A DNA stretch of 64,000 nt. It comes from Acidobacteriota bacterium (lineage in GTDB: Bacteria > Acidobacteriota > Thermoanaerobaculia > Gp7-AA8). How positions within the stretch are numbered: the first letter of the stretch is position 1; every line of letters starts with the position of its first letter. Below the pieces are notes generated by a model, which was not told where the DNA came from, ran no database searches, and was given only the letters and a program-made list of their open reading frames with translations. Below, in pieces: positions 47,107-56,100 of the stretch. The position numbers and the translations under genes were made by a program. The DNA lies in NCBI GenBank assembly GCA_016184115.1, contig JACPDH010000124.1:31151-95150 (forward strand), written 5' to 3'.

Positions 47107-47700
47107 ATGACGAACGACGCGACTCCGCGCAATCTGCTCCCCGCCATCGCGGCGGGAGACACAGTTGCCGTCGCGGATTTATACGATCGTCACGGCTCCG
47201 TCCTTTACGCCCTGCTTCTCAAAATCCTCGGCGATCGCCCCGACGCGCAGGAGGTCCTCCAGGAAAGCTTCGTGCAGGCATGGCGGCGTGCCGCCGATTT
47301 CGACCCGCGCCGCGGCTCGGAGACCGCCTGGCTCGTCTCGATCGCGCGCAACCGGGCGATCGACCGGCTTCGCTCACGCAACTTGCGCGCGATTCGTGAG
47401 GAGGAGGCAGGACGAGAAATCCCGATTGACGCCCGATCCGTAGATACCGATGGAGGGGCTGAACGTCAGGCGATCCTCGGTGAGTTGCGGGAGCGAATGC
47501 AGGCCGCACTCGCCGAGCTTCCGGAGCCGCAACGGTCCGTTCTCGAGCTCGCCTACTTTCAGGGATTGTCGCAGTCGGAAATCGCGACCGAGCTCGGCGA
47601 GCCGCTGGGCACGGTAAAGACACGCACGCAGCTCGCAATGAAAAAGCTACGGGAGAGATTGAAGGATCTCGGCTGGTTCGATGATGCACGAAGAGTATGA
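47107..47700 (+). CDS. ECF RNA polymerase sigma factor (SigK/RskA type)
   Basis: Sigma-70 family protein of 197 residues. Region 2 has LYDRHGSVLYALLLKILGDRPDAQEVLQESFVQAW; region 4 has LPEPQRSVLELAYFQGLSQSEIATELGEPLGTVKTRT. It overlaps by 20 bp the downstream anti-sigma gene, the usual SigK-RskA arrangement. Target promoters are unknown. Confidence 0.93.
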   Translation: MTNDATPRNLLPAIAAGDTVAVADLYDRHGSVLYALLLKILGDRPDAQEVLQESFVQAWRRAADFDPRRGSETAWLVSIARNRAIDRLRSRNLRAIREEEAGREIPIDARSVDTDGGAERQAILGELRERMQAALAELPEPQRSVLELAYFQGLSQSEIATELGEPLGTVKTRTQLAMKKLRERLKDLGWFDDARRV

Positions 47701-48490
47701 GGAGCTCGCCGCCCTCGAGGCGATTGGCGGCGTGACGGACGAAGAGTCGCGACGGCTGGAAGAGCACTGCAAGGGCTGCTCATCCTGCCGCCACGCACTC
47801 GACGACTATCGCGAGGCGGCCGCGGGACTCGCAATCGCCCTCCCTCCCGTTTCGCCGCGACGTGACGCCCGCGACTCGCTCCTCATTCAGATTCAGACCG
47901 AGGCGGTCGCCGACAGCAGAGTCGCCGAGGCGACCGAGGATGCTGCGGCCATGCGACGAAGGACGATTCCGTCGTGGTGGTCCGCTGCCGCGGCTGTACT
48001 CTTCCTCGCGCTCTTCGGCTGGAGCGAGCTTCGCCTTCGCGCGCTTCGCGAGGAACTGACCCTGCTCGAGACGGAAAAGAATGCGGTCATCACCGAGAAC
48101 ATGCGGCTCGGAAACGACGTGCAGGCGGCGCGATCGCGGCTCGACACGATTCGATCCGCAAACCAGCTCTTCCGGCTTGCCGCATCGACCTCCAGCACGG
48201 CTGCAAGCGCGAACGTCTTCATGGACGCCACCCACCGCCGCGCCGTCATCGTCTTCACAGACCTCGAACAGAACGACGAAGCGCACAGCTATCAGCTCTG
48301 GATCATCCGAGGCGACATGAAGCCGCCGATGAGCGCGGGAGTCTTTGACGTCGATGCCGACGGAGGAGGCGAGGTCGAGCTGCACGACATGCCCGTCGAC
48401 GTGCCGATCGCCGGCCTCGCCGTCACGCTCGAGCCCCGCGGCGGCCTCTCCGCACCGAGCGGAGCCGTGCTACTGCAGGGGAAGGCGTGA
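47681..48490 (+). CDS. RskA-type zinc-binding anti-sigma factor
   Basis: Membrane anti-sigma factor of 269 residues. The N-terminal ZAS motif H-x3-C-x2-C is in LEEHCKGCSSCRHAL; a transmembrane helix follows (SWWSAAAAVLFLALFGW), then a coiled coil and an extracytoplasmic RskA domain (SYQLWIIRGDMKPPMSAGVF). Translationally coupled to the sigma gene. Release would be by regulated proteolysis, as in the family. Confidence 0.92.
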   Translation: MMHEEYEELAALEAIGGVTDEESRRLEEHCKGCSSCRHALDDYREAAAGLAIALPPVSPRRDARDSLLIQIQTEAVADSRVAEATEDAAAMRRRTIPSWWSAAAAVLFLALFGWSELRLRALREELTLLETEKNAVITENMRLGNDVQAARSRLDTIRSANQLFRLAASTSSTAASANVFMDATHRRAVIVFTDLEQNDEAHSYQLWIIRGDMKPPMSAGVFDVDADGGGEVELHDMPVDVPIAGLAVTLEPRGGLSAPSGAVLLQGKA

Positions 48491-48494
48491 ACCC

Positions 48495-48677
48495 GAGTGC
48501 TGAGTGCTGAGTGGGGTATCACATCGGGGCCGCGAAAGCGGCCGATTCTGAATAGCTCACCGGCGCGACGCTGTCGCACTGCTCGTCACTGACAAGTCGA
48601 GCGTCTCCCCTAACAAAATCAGAGCACTCAGCACTCAGCACTCAGCACTCAGCACTCAGCACTCAGCACTCAGCACT
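48495..48677. repeat. inverted heptamer-repeat element (CACTCAG type)
   Basis: Left end GAGTGCT GAGTGCT GAGTG (48495-48513). Right end is seven perfect copies of CACTCAG plus CACT (48625-48677). The ends are inverse complements around about 110 bp that includes a GNRA-loop hairpin (GGCCGC GAAA GCGGCC, 48528-48543). It fills the gap between the anti-sigma and fabI stop codons. Confidence 0.9.
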
Positions 48678-48682
48678 GGCCT

Positions 48683-49459
48683 CTACACCGCCGTAATGTT
48701 GTAGCCGCAGTCGACGAACATGACCTCGCCGGTGATTCCGGAGGCCATGCTGGAAACGAGGAAGAGCGCGGCGTTGCCGACCTCGTGCAGTTCGACATTT
48801 CGATGGAGCGGTGAGGCCTTCTCGTGGTGACGCATCATCGACGTGAACCCGCGGATGCCGCGCGCCGCAAGTGTATTCACCGGACCCGCCGAGATCGCGT
48901 TCACCCGAATGTTCTTCGCGCCGAGCTCCGCCGCAAGGTATCGGACGCCCGCTTCGAGCGACGCCTTGGCGAGCCCCATCAGGTTGTAACCCGGGATCAC
49001 TTTCGTCGATCCGTAGTACGTCAGCGCCAGGATCGAGCCACCACCCGACTTCTCGAATACCGGCGTCGCCTCGCGCGCCATCGCGACGAGAGAGTACGAC
49101 GAGATGTCGTGCGCGATCTTGAATCCTTCGCGCGACGTCGTCTCCGAGAAAGGCCCCTCGAGCTCGTGCTTCGGAGCAAACGCGACCGAGTGGACGAACG
49201 TATCGAGACGCCCAAACTCGCGGTCAACGGTGCGGAATACTGCCGCGATCTCCGAATCGATCGTCACATCGCACGGCAGGATCATCGATCCCGGCAACGT
49301 CGCCGCCAGCTCCGTCACGCCTTCTTTCAACCTCTCGCCCTGGTACGTGAACGCGAGACGCATCCCCTCGCGTGAAAGCGCCTGCGCAATCGCCCACGCG
49401 ATCGAACGCGAGTTCGCGACACCAAAGATGATCCCCGTGCGGCCTTCCAGCATACCCAT
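48683..49459 (-). CDS. fabI: enoyl-[acyl-carrier-protein] reductase FabI
   Basis: NADH-dependent last step of fatty-acid elongation. The 258-residue SDR protein has GVANSRSIAWAIAQ, the Tyr-x6-Lys active site in LTYYGSTKVIPGYNLMGLAKA, and the late ITGEVMFVDCGYN. This is the triclosan-target class rather than FabK/FabV. An AT-rich upstream region likely holds the promoter. Confidence 0.95.
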   Translation of the reverse strand: MGMLEGRTGIIFGVANSRSIAWAIAQALSREGMRLAFTYQGERLKEGVTELAATLPGSMILPCDVTIDSEIAAVFRTVDREFGRLDTFVHSVAFAPKHELEGPFSETTSREGFKIAHDISSYSLVAMAREATPVFEKSGGGSILALTYYGSTKVIPGYNLMGLAKASLEAGVRYLAAELGAKNIRVNAISAGPVNTLAARGIRGFTSMMRHHEKASPLHRNVELHEVGNAALFLVSSMASGITGEVMFVDCGYNITAV

Positions 49460-49550
49460 CGCGTGTCCTCCAATGGCTTGAGGGTCCGGATGATAGCGGA
49501 ATTGAGATTTCAGAATCGAGGCTTGACAGATCGCGGGCGCGAAACCGGAT

Positions 49551-49630
49551 CTCAGTCTCTATATTTATAGATCAGTTAAGCAACCATAATTCAACATGAT
49601 ATAGATATCTTGAAACAATGGATTGTTAAT
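49551..49630 (-). promoter_or_regulatory. AT-rich island upstream of fabI
   Basis: About 75 bp markedly AT-rich against a GC-rich background, with the palindrome CTATATTTATAG at 49559-49570 and TTGAAT near 49592 on the minus strand. A fabI promoter or operator is likely, but the exact boxes are ambiguous. Confidence 0.45.
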
Positions 49631-49946
49631 CGCGCAACCCGAGTCGCTTCAACTCGACGCCCATCTTCCCTGTCAACACGAGATACAACATCCGATAGTC
49701 GGCCGCGAGCGACCAGAAAGGGTGTCCGAAGGTCGCCGGTTTGTTCCCTTCGACGAAGAAGTGCGCATACCAGGCGAAGCCGTATCCGAGGAGCGGCGCA
49801 GCCGCAAGAAACCACGGATTCACGGCGATCGCGAGGGCGATCATCGCGAGTGCCAGGATCGATCCGATCGCGTGAAGTGTGCGCGTCGTCGTCTTCGAGT
49901 GTGCGCGCACGTAGAACGGCCAGAACTCCGCGAACGTCTTCATCAT
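49626..49946 (-). CDS. DUF962 (Mpo1-like) membrane protein
   Basis: Protein of 106 residues. Conserved residues include the N-terminal FYVRAHSKTTTRTLHAIG (family His), WYAHFFVEGNKPATFGHP and LAADYRML. Two to three membrane helices. The yeast relative Mpo1 is an Fe-dependent dioxygenase in fatty-acid alpha-oxidation; the bacterial role is unknown. It lies upstream of fabI in the same orientation. Confidence 0.85.
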   Translation of the reverse strand: MMKTFAEFWPFYVRAHSKTTTRTLHAIGSILALAMIALAIAVNPWFLAAAPLLGYGFAWYAHFFVEGNKPATFGHPFWSLAADYRMLYLVLTGKMGVELKRLGLRD

Positions 49947-49975
49947 GTCCTCCAGATGCTCGACATTCTAAGTAG

Positions 49976-50093
49976 AAAGAAACAAGGAGAAAGGAGAAAG
50001 GGGGCAGAGAGCAAGCGGCAGGGGGAAAAGAAGCAGGAGAAAAGAGATAGAAAGTCGATCGCGACCGGTTTCCTTTCCCTTTGCTCCTGTCCC
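49976..50093. repeat. purine-rich heptamer-like array with pyrimidine-rich inverse end
   Basis: AAGGAGA AAGGAGA AAGG at 49984-50001 within a long A/G-only stretch to about 50055, then a C/T-rich inverse (TTTCCTTTCCCTTTGCTCC) at 50069-50090. More degenerate than the other elements. It directly abuts the 185-bp palindrome. Confidence 0.6.
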
Positions 50094-50278
50094 CTAGTCC
50101 GCATTTCTCACAGCCCTTCGTCGCGAGACTGCCGAGAGCGGCCTGGATGCGAGGCGCGCGGCGATTTCGCGACGACGGCATAGTTGACACTATGTCGAGG
50201 AGCGAAATCGTCGCGCAACGAAGCAGACAGGCCGCTATCGGCTGTCGCAGCAGAAGGGCGGTGAGAAATGCGGGCTAG
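50094..50278. repeat. 185-bp imperfect palindrome with CTAG ends
   Basis: The two ~90-bp halves are inverse complements at roughly three-quarters identity. Outer ends CTAGTCCGCATTTCTCAC and GTGAGAAATGCGGGCTAG match almost perfectly; the centre is CATAGT TGAC ACTATG (50179-50194). The right end contains the stop codon of the Omp85 gene. No ORF. A MITE-like element or a long RNA hairpin. Confidence 0.85.
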
Positions 50279-53139
50279 AACGCGAACCCGATCGTGATGA
50301 ACTCGAGCCACTTGCTCTCGTTGTGCGCCTCGTCCGCATCGAGGTTATAGGCAAGATCGAAGCGTATCGGACCGACTGGTGTGCGGTAAAAGACACCGGC
50401 ACCGACGGCGTACTTGAGGTAGTCGAGATCGATCGTGCTGACGAGCCGCCAGACCTGCCCGACGTCGACGAACGTGGCGATGCCGAGCGACTCGGACAGC
50501 GGGTATCGCAACTCGACGTTGCCGATGAGCATCGCGTTTCCTCCCTGCGGCGTAAACGCCAGGGCAGGATCCGAGTTGTCGAAGATCGTCGCTCCTGGAG
50601 GGTCGAATTCTCCCGTGAAGGGGTTCACGTCGCCGAAGATCCCTAACCGGTCGAGCCGGAACCCTCGGTGCGAATTCTCTCCACCGCCGAAGAAGCGCTC
50701 GGAGTATGGAGTCGGGTTGATCGGATCGTCGAGATTGCTTCGCGGATCGATGGCTCCCCCGCGCGCCGAAAGGGCGAGCGTCGCCTTCCCGACCGGCTGA
50801 TACCAGTTCGCCTGGAGGTAGCCCTTGAGGAATTTCGGCTCCGCGCTGAACACCGGGAAGGCGTACTCGAGTGAACCGAGGACGAGAAAGCCCTTCTTCG
50901 GGTCGAGCACGTCGTTGCGGCGGTCCCAGAAGACCGTCTGCGTCACGCTCGCGATCGTATCTTCCTTCTCCTCCTGGCCGATGAGAACGATCTGCGTATT
51001 GCACTGCTCTTCGTCGAGCGACGCATCGCACGTGTAGTTGACGACCCGGTAGTCGTAGCGAAGCGCAACGCGAAGGTCGCGGCGCAACAGCTTCGAGAGC
51101 TCGACGAACATGCCGCGCCGTTCGAGTAGCACATCGTCCTTGAGCTCGTCGTCCTGAAACACGCTGACCTGCGTCGGCATGTTCTGATTGAACGTGAACG
51201 GCTCCTGGAACGTGAGCACGACCTTCTGCTTCGGCTCGGAGTAGACCGTCTCGAGACCCAGATACCGGCCAGTGCCGAAGATGTTCCTATGAGAGATCGT
51301 CGCGGATACGCGGTAGTTCTCGTCGGTCGAATAGCCGACGGATCCGGTTAGGCGAACCGCCTTACCTTCTTCGACGCGAATCTCGAGATCACGATCCTGG
51401 CTCGTACCCGATTGCGGCTTCGGCACGATCGACACGCGCCCGAACACCGACAGCTTGTAAAGCTCGCGCTGCGCCTCGTTGAGCGTGGCGAAGCTGAGCG
51501 GCCTCCCTCGTTTCAGGAGATCTTTCGTCCTGATTCTGACGACGCGCTCGTCTGTGTAGCTGTTTCCGACGACGGCAACTTCGCCGATGCGAAACCTCGT
51601 CCCTTCGATCACCTTGTAAATCAGATCGGCGCTCGTCCTGTCGGCCGTGTAGGCGGTGATGGGCTCGACGCGCGAGTCGGGGAACCCGGCCTTGTCGTAT
51701 GCGCTTTGGATCGAGATCGTGTCGAGCGCGATGTTTCGTGGACTTGCAGGCTCTCCGGCACGCGCCAGAAGTTCAGGTAGGCGCTCGGTCGCGATCGCGT
51801 AATTCCCCTCGACGGCCACCGACTGAAGCATCGTCTGCGGACCCTCGACGATGGGAAAGATCACTTCGAGCTCTCCCTCACTGATCACATTGATTCGCGG
51901 CGTCTCGGTCGTCACCGCGATGAAACCCTTCGAGCGATAGAACGCCTCAATGGCGCTGCGATCGTCGTCGAGCTTCGCCTGCGTCACCCCCAGACCCTGC
52001 CGCGCGAAGAGATCGAACGTCTTCTGCAGGACCGACGGTTTCGCGGTCTCGATCACTTTCGCGATCTCGTCTGCGGGAACTACGACGTTACCGACGAATC
52101 TGACCTTACCGATCGCATAGCGCTTCCCGGGCTTCGTCAGGAACTCGATCGTGAGTCTGTTCCCTTCGCGCTTTTCATTGACCTCGATCTCGGCGAAGTA
52201 ATAGCCACGCGCCTGGTAGTAGTCGAGCATTTCGTCGACGGCGCGATCGACGTCGTCGGCGGAGTAGGGCTGACGCTTGCCGCGCGGAAGCATGTTCCTC
52301 AGCGCTCTGCGCCTATCGCCGGTCAGCACGACGACGACTTCGGGCCCGACTTCGACGCGGAAGATGAGAGTCATCGTTCCGGTACCGGCATCGTACTGTT
52401 CCGACGAGAGGCTCACTTCGGCCGCGCGGTAGCCTTCGTTGACGAGTCGCTGGCGGAGCTTCTCTCCCCATTCGTGGACACGTCCGCTCGAATAGAGCTC
52501 GCCCTCGCGCTTTCCGAATATCGCGGCGATTCGTTCCTCGCCGTACGGCTCGAGAGTACCTTCGAAGCGGACCCGAGCGATCGTCGCACGCACGCCGGCA
52601 GTGACATAGAAGACGATCTGCGCACTCCTCGTGTCGCGCTGGAACTCGGTGGCGGGATCGACGACCGCACCAACCCAACCTCGGCGCCGAAGCGCCTGCT
52701 GCATCGCGTTCGCGCTCCGGTCCACCGCGCTCAGACTGAACACTTCGCCGGCATGAACGACGACCTGCGACTTGACCTCTTCCTGCTCACCGACGAGGCC
52801 GTCGTACTCCACGGAGGCGACTTTGTAGTTCACGAAGACGAGAAACGTGATCGCAATGCGCCCATCCTCGAGATGCACCGCGTCGACGCGAACGTCGCGG
52901 AACTGCCCCGTCGCGAACAGAGCGCGGATCGACCGATCAACGTCGCGCGCGGCGAGCGGTGACCCTTCGGCGACGAGCACGAGCTTGCCGAGCTCCGTGG
53001 TATCCATCTGCATGTCGGCACGAATCGCTACGCTCGCGACGATGCGGCCGTAGTAGGCGGAGGGCTGCACGTCCGCGCGCGCGACCGACGGCGCGAGGAG
53101 CACGACACACGCCGCGACGAGAATGGCCCGCCTCACCAT
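50275..53139 (-). CDS. Omp85-family outer membrane protein, TamA-like, multi-POTRA
   Basis: Outer-membrane protein of 954 residues: signal peptide (AILVAACVVLLAPSVARA), a long periplasmic part with about six POTRA-like repeats (for example KVRFVGNVVVPADEI and VAVVGNSYTDERV), and a C-terminal barrel with GGGENSHRGFRLDRLG (lid-loop RGF motif) ending in Phe. Longer than BamA and far longer than E. coli TamA. It overlaps the tamB stop by 7 bp, so a Tam-type partnership is likely. The stop codon lies in the palindrome. Confidence 0.88.
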   Translation of the reverse strand: MVRRAILVAACVVLLAPSVARADVQPSAYYGRIVASVAIRADMQMDTTELGKLVLVAEGSPLAARDVDRSIRALFATGQFRDVRVDAVHLEDGRIAITFLVFVNYKVASVEYDGLVGEQEEVKSQVVVHAGEVFSLSAVDRSANAMQQALRRRGWVGAVVDPATEFQRDTRSAQIVFYVTAGVRATIARVRFEGTLEPYGEERIAAIFGKREGELYSSGRVHEWGEKLRQRLVNEGYRAAEVSLSSEQYDAGTGTMTLIFRVEVGPEVVVVLTGDRRRALRNMLPRGKRQPYSADDVDRAVDEMLDYYQARGYYFAEIEVNEKREGNRLTIEFLTKPGKRYAIGKVRFVGNVVVPADEIAKVIETAKPSVLQKTFDLFARQGLGVTQAKLDDDRSAIEAFYRSKGFIAVTTETPRINVISEGELEVIFPIVEGPQTMLQSVAVEGNYAIATERLPELLARAGEPASPRNIALDTISIQSAYDKAGFPDSRVEPITAYTADRTSADLIYKVIEGTRFRIGEVAVVGNSYTDERVVRIRTKDLLKRGRPLSFATLNEAQRELYKLSVFGRVSIVPKPQSGTSQDRDLEIRVEEGKAVRLTGSVGYSTDENYRVSATISHRNIFGTGRYLGLETVYSEPKQKVVLTFQEPFTFNQNMPTQVSVFQDDELKDDVLLERRGMFVELSKLLRRDLRVALRYDYRVVNYTCDASLDEEQCNTQIVLIGQEEKEDTIASVTQTVFWDRRNDVLDPKKGFLVLGSLEYAFPVFSAEPKFLKGYLQANWYQPVGKATLALSARGGAIDPRSNLDDPINPTPYSERFFGGGENSHRGFRLDRLGIFGDVNPFTGEFDPPGATIFDNSDPALAFTPQGGNAMLIGNVELRYPLSESLGIATFVDVGQVWRLVSTIDLDYLKYAVGAGVFYRTPVGPIRFDLAYNLDADEAHNESKWLEFITIGFAF

Positions 53140-56100
53140 TGACCGGAGAACCTCCGCCTGAACGTCAGGTCGATCGCGTTGATCAGAAAGGTCGACTCCT
53201 TCGTGCTGTCACGTGTGAACTGGAGTACGAGGTTGTCGGAGACGCGCCACTCGATGATCTCGACGTCTTCCCCTTTGTCATCGAGTGTGTAGGTCACAAT
53301 CGCGCGAAGGTCGCGCGAGATCGCCTTGTCGAGCGTGACTCTCGGCTTCTCCGACGAGATCCCCTCGATTCGTACCGCATCGGCAAAGGGAACAGTCGAG
53401 GAGAGCACCCCTCCGACGCTCGCGTCGACCAGCGTGTTCCTGGCATCCGCAAAGGCATCTGCTTGTGATCCCGATCCTTGCGCGAAACCGCCGCCGATGA
53501 GCGAGAGAAGTGACAAGTCATCGACCGGCGGATCGCTCGTCACGGTCGTTTCGAGCCGGTCGAGGGTTCCATTGAAACTCACGGTCACGTCGTATTCATT
53601 GCGATAGCGACCCTCGGCCGATATGTCGATGTACGGGTCGGTACGGAATGGATTCTGGAAGTCGACCGAGCCTCGCGCGACCCGGTACTCGACGTCGCTC
53701 AGCTCGAAGGTCCCTCCCTCGTCGAGCACGATCCGACCGACGACGACGGGACGCGCGAGCGTGCCGGTCACGCGCAGCTCTCCGCTTCCGGTGACGTTCG
53801 CTACATTGTTGCGGACCTGGATGGAGCGGGGCGTGAGGCGCACATCAATGCCGAGGAGGATCGCTTCCTGCCAGGGTGCGGCAATCGCATCGACGGCGAG
53901 CCTGCGATTGAGGACGAGGTCGGCGAGCGCCTTGTTGATATCGACCTTCTTCGTGAAGAGCGCCTTGTCGAGCGTCAGCGCTCCATTGACGTTGAGCGCT
54001 TCCACCGGGTTCCCAGACACGACGAGATCGCACGTTCCGCCGATTGTCAGGTCGGGCGTCAAGCGCGCGGAGAAGCCGCGACTCGTCACCGAGATGCTCA
54101 GCCGCGGCTCTCCCGACGCGTCGCGGTCGATCGTGCCACCCGCCGCGATCGATCCAGTCCCGAGCGTCGCATTGAACGCGTCGATCTTCACGCGCCGGTC
54201 GGTTACGACGACGGCGAGGTTGACGTCCTTGAACGGTTGTGGGATGTCGCGGATGCGGATCTCGCCCCCCGTCATCTCCGCGCTGCCAAAGACCCTCGGG
54301 TCGTCGAGCGACCCGCCGACGGTCGCGACGAGCTTGATGTCGCCGCGCATTCTGAGATCGGGCACGACGTACGCTAGCAAGCCCGCACTCAGTGTGCCGT
54401 CGAGCGAGACCGCGAGGCTGTTGTCGGAAATCGAGACCGTCCCGTCGACTCGAAACGGCTTCTCGTCGAACAGGAGGTCGAAGTTCCCAAGATCGAGCTT
54501 GCCTCCCCGAAGGGAAAACGTAGCGGGCTTCGGTGACTGAATCCGGTGCGGCCCCGCGGTGACGTCGACATCGGTGAGCCTGCCGACGAGCGCCAGTTCG
54601 TTAGGCGCATTCCTGTTCCCGGCAATCTCGATCTCGATCGTCGCGCTCCCCGACGTCTCGAGACCATACCGTGTCGACATATCCGCGATGAGCGGTGATC
54701 CCGCGTCGATCGTCGCCCGCAGCGCGCCACCGATCTCACCGGTGTCTGCAGCGATCGTTCCGGAGCCGTTAAGCTGAAGGAGCGTACCGAGCTTTGCCGA
54801 GACCTCGAATGCGTCGCGCGTGAGTTTCGCGGCGATCGATGAAGGAGGATCGGTCGGGACCGCTTCGACGCCAAGGAGCTTCGCCTGCTCGAGGCGAGCG
54901 TTGACGATGATCTGCGGATGACCGATATCTCCCGAGCCATGTGCGCTCAGCACGAGTATGCCGCCGACCGTGTCGTCGAGATCGGGCCAACCCTTCAACT
55001 TCGAGAGGTCGATTCCGGGGGAACCGATCGAGAACTCGAACCGCTCCGCGGCAATCTCGTACGTTCCCTCTCCTTCGAATCGTCCGGCCGCCAGCTGCGC
55101 GACAATGCGTCGCGCGTGCATCGAGCCCTGATCGAAATCGAAGTCGATCGACGCACTTTCGATCGGTTCTCCGGCGAGCTTCGCGCCGCGCAGCGCAATC
55201 GAGCCGCGACCGCGCAGCGCTTCGAGCTTGCCGTCGAGCGACATCGTTCCCGTCAGATTCCCATCGAGTGGAGGCTTGCTGTCAGCGGCGTAGAACGCCC
55301 ACGCCTTGCTCACCGGAAAACTACGCAGAGCGATTCTGCACTCGAGCTCGAGCCCCCCTTTTTCGGGCGTCCACCCGAGCACTCCGTCGATGCCGGCGTG
55401 GGAACTGCCGTCGACGACTTCGAGCGACTCGAAGAGCACCGAGCCGCGGCTCGGCTTTCCGGTCACGCGCATCCCGCCCGTCGCGACGCCGTTCACGGGT
55501 AGGTCGAGCGCAATCGCATCGATCGCTCGGCGTGCCGGATAGCGGACGGCGTCAATCGAAAGGCTGAACGACGGCTCGCCTCCGGGCGAAAGGACGATGT
55601 TGTCGCGCAACGTGATCGAGCCGCCGTCCGCACGGAAATTCGCCTTCCTGAAGTGGATCAGTCCTGCCACAGCGTCGTAGCGCAGATCGACGTCGGCATG
55701 ACCGAGCTCGACGTCGGCCCAGTGGAAGCCGCTCGCCGCCACTTTTCCGTCGACAACCGGCTTCGTCAGTTTGCCATCGAGCGTCGCCCGGATCGTCCCC
55801 GATCCCGCAATTCCCAAAAGCTTCCAATCCTTTTCGCCTAACGAGTGTGCGATGTCGGCGGCGATCCGATCAAGCTCGCGAATGTCGCGCGCGCGAACCT
55901 CCGCGACGAGCGACGAGTCGAGCGATTCGAGAGCAAAGCCGCCACGAATCGTCGCCGAGGTCGACCCAGTCTCGATCGTCAGCGGATCGAAGATCAGTCT
56001 CCGCTCTTCGAATCGGTATCGCGCCATCCCCTCGACCGGTACGGCGTAGATCGCCTTCGTCTTGCGGTCGCGCTCGACTTCGATCAGGGCGTTTCCTTCG

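Noticed and set aside
48625..48677. Possible CRISPR array
   Set aside because: Direct tandem heptamers without spacers, and no cas genes in the window.
49591..50190. ORFs across the purine-rich repeat and palindrome
   Set aside because: They run through repeat arrays and opposite the DUF962 gene; composition is dictated by the repeats.
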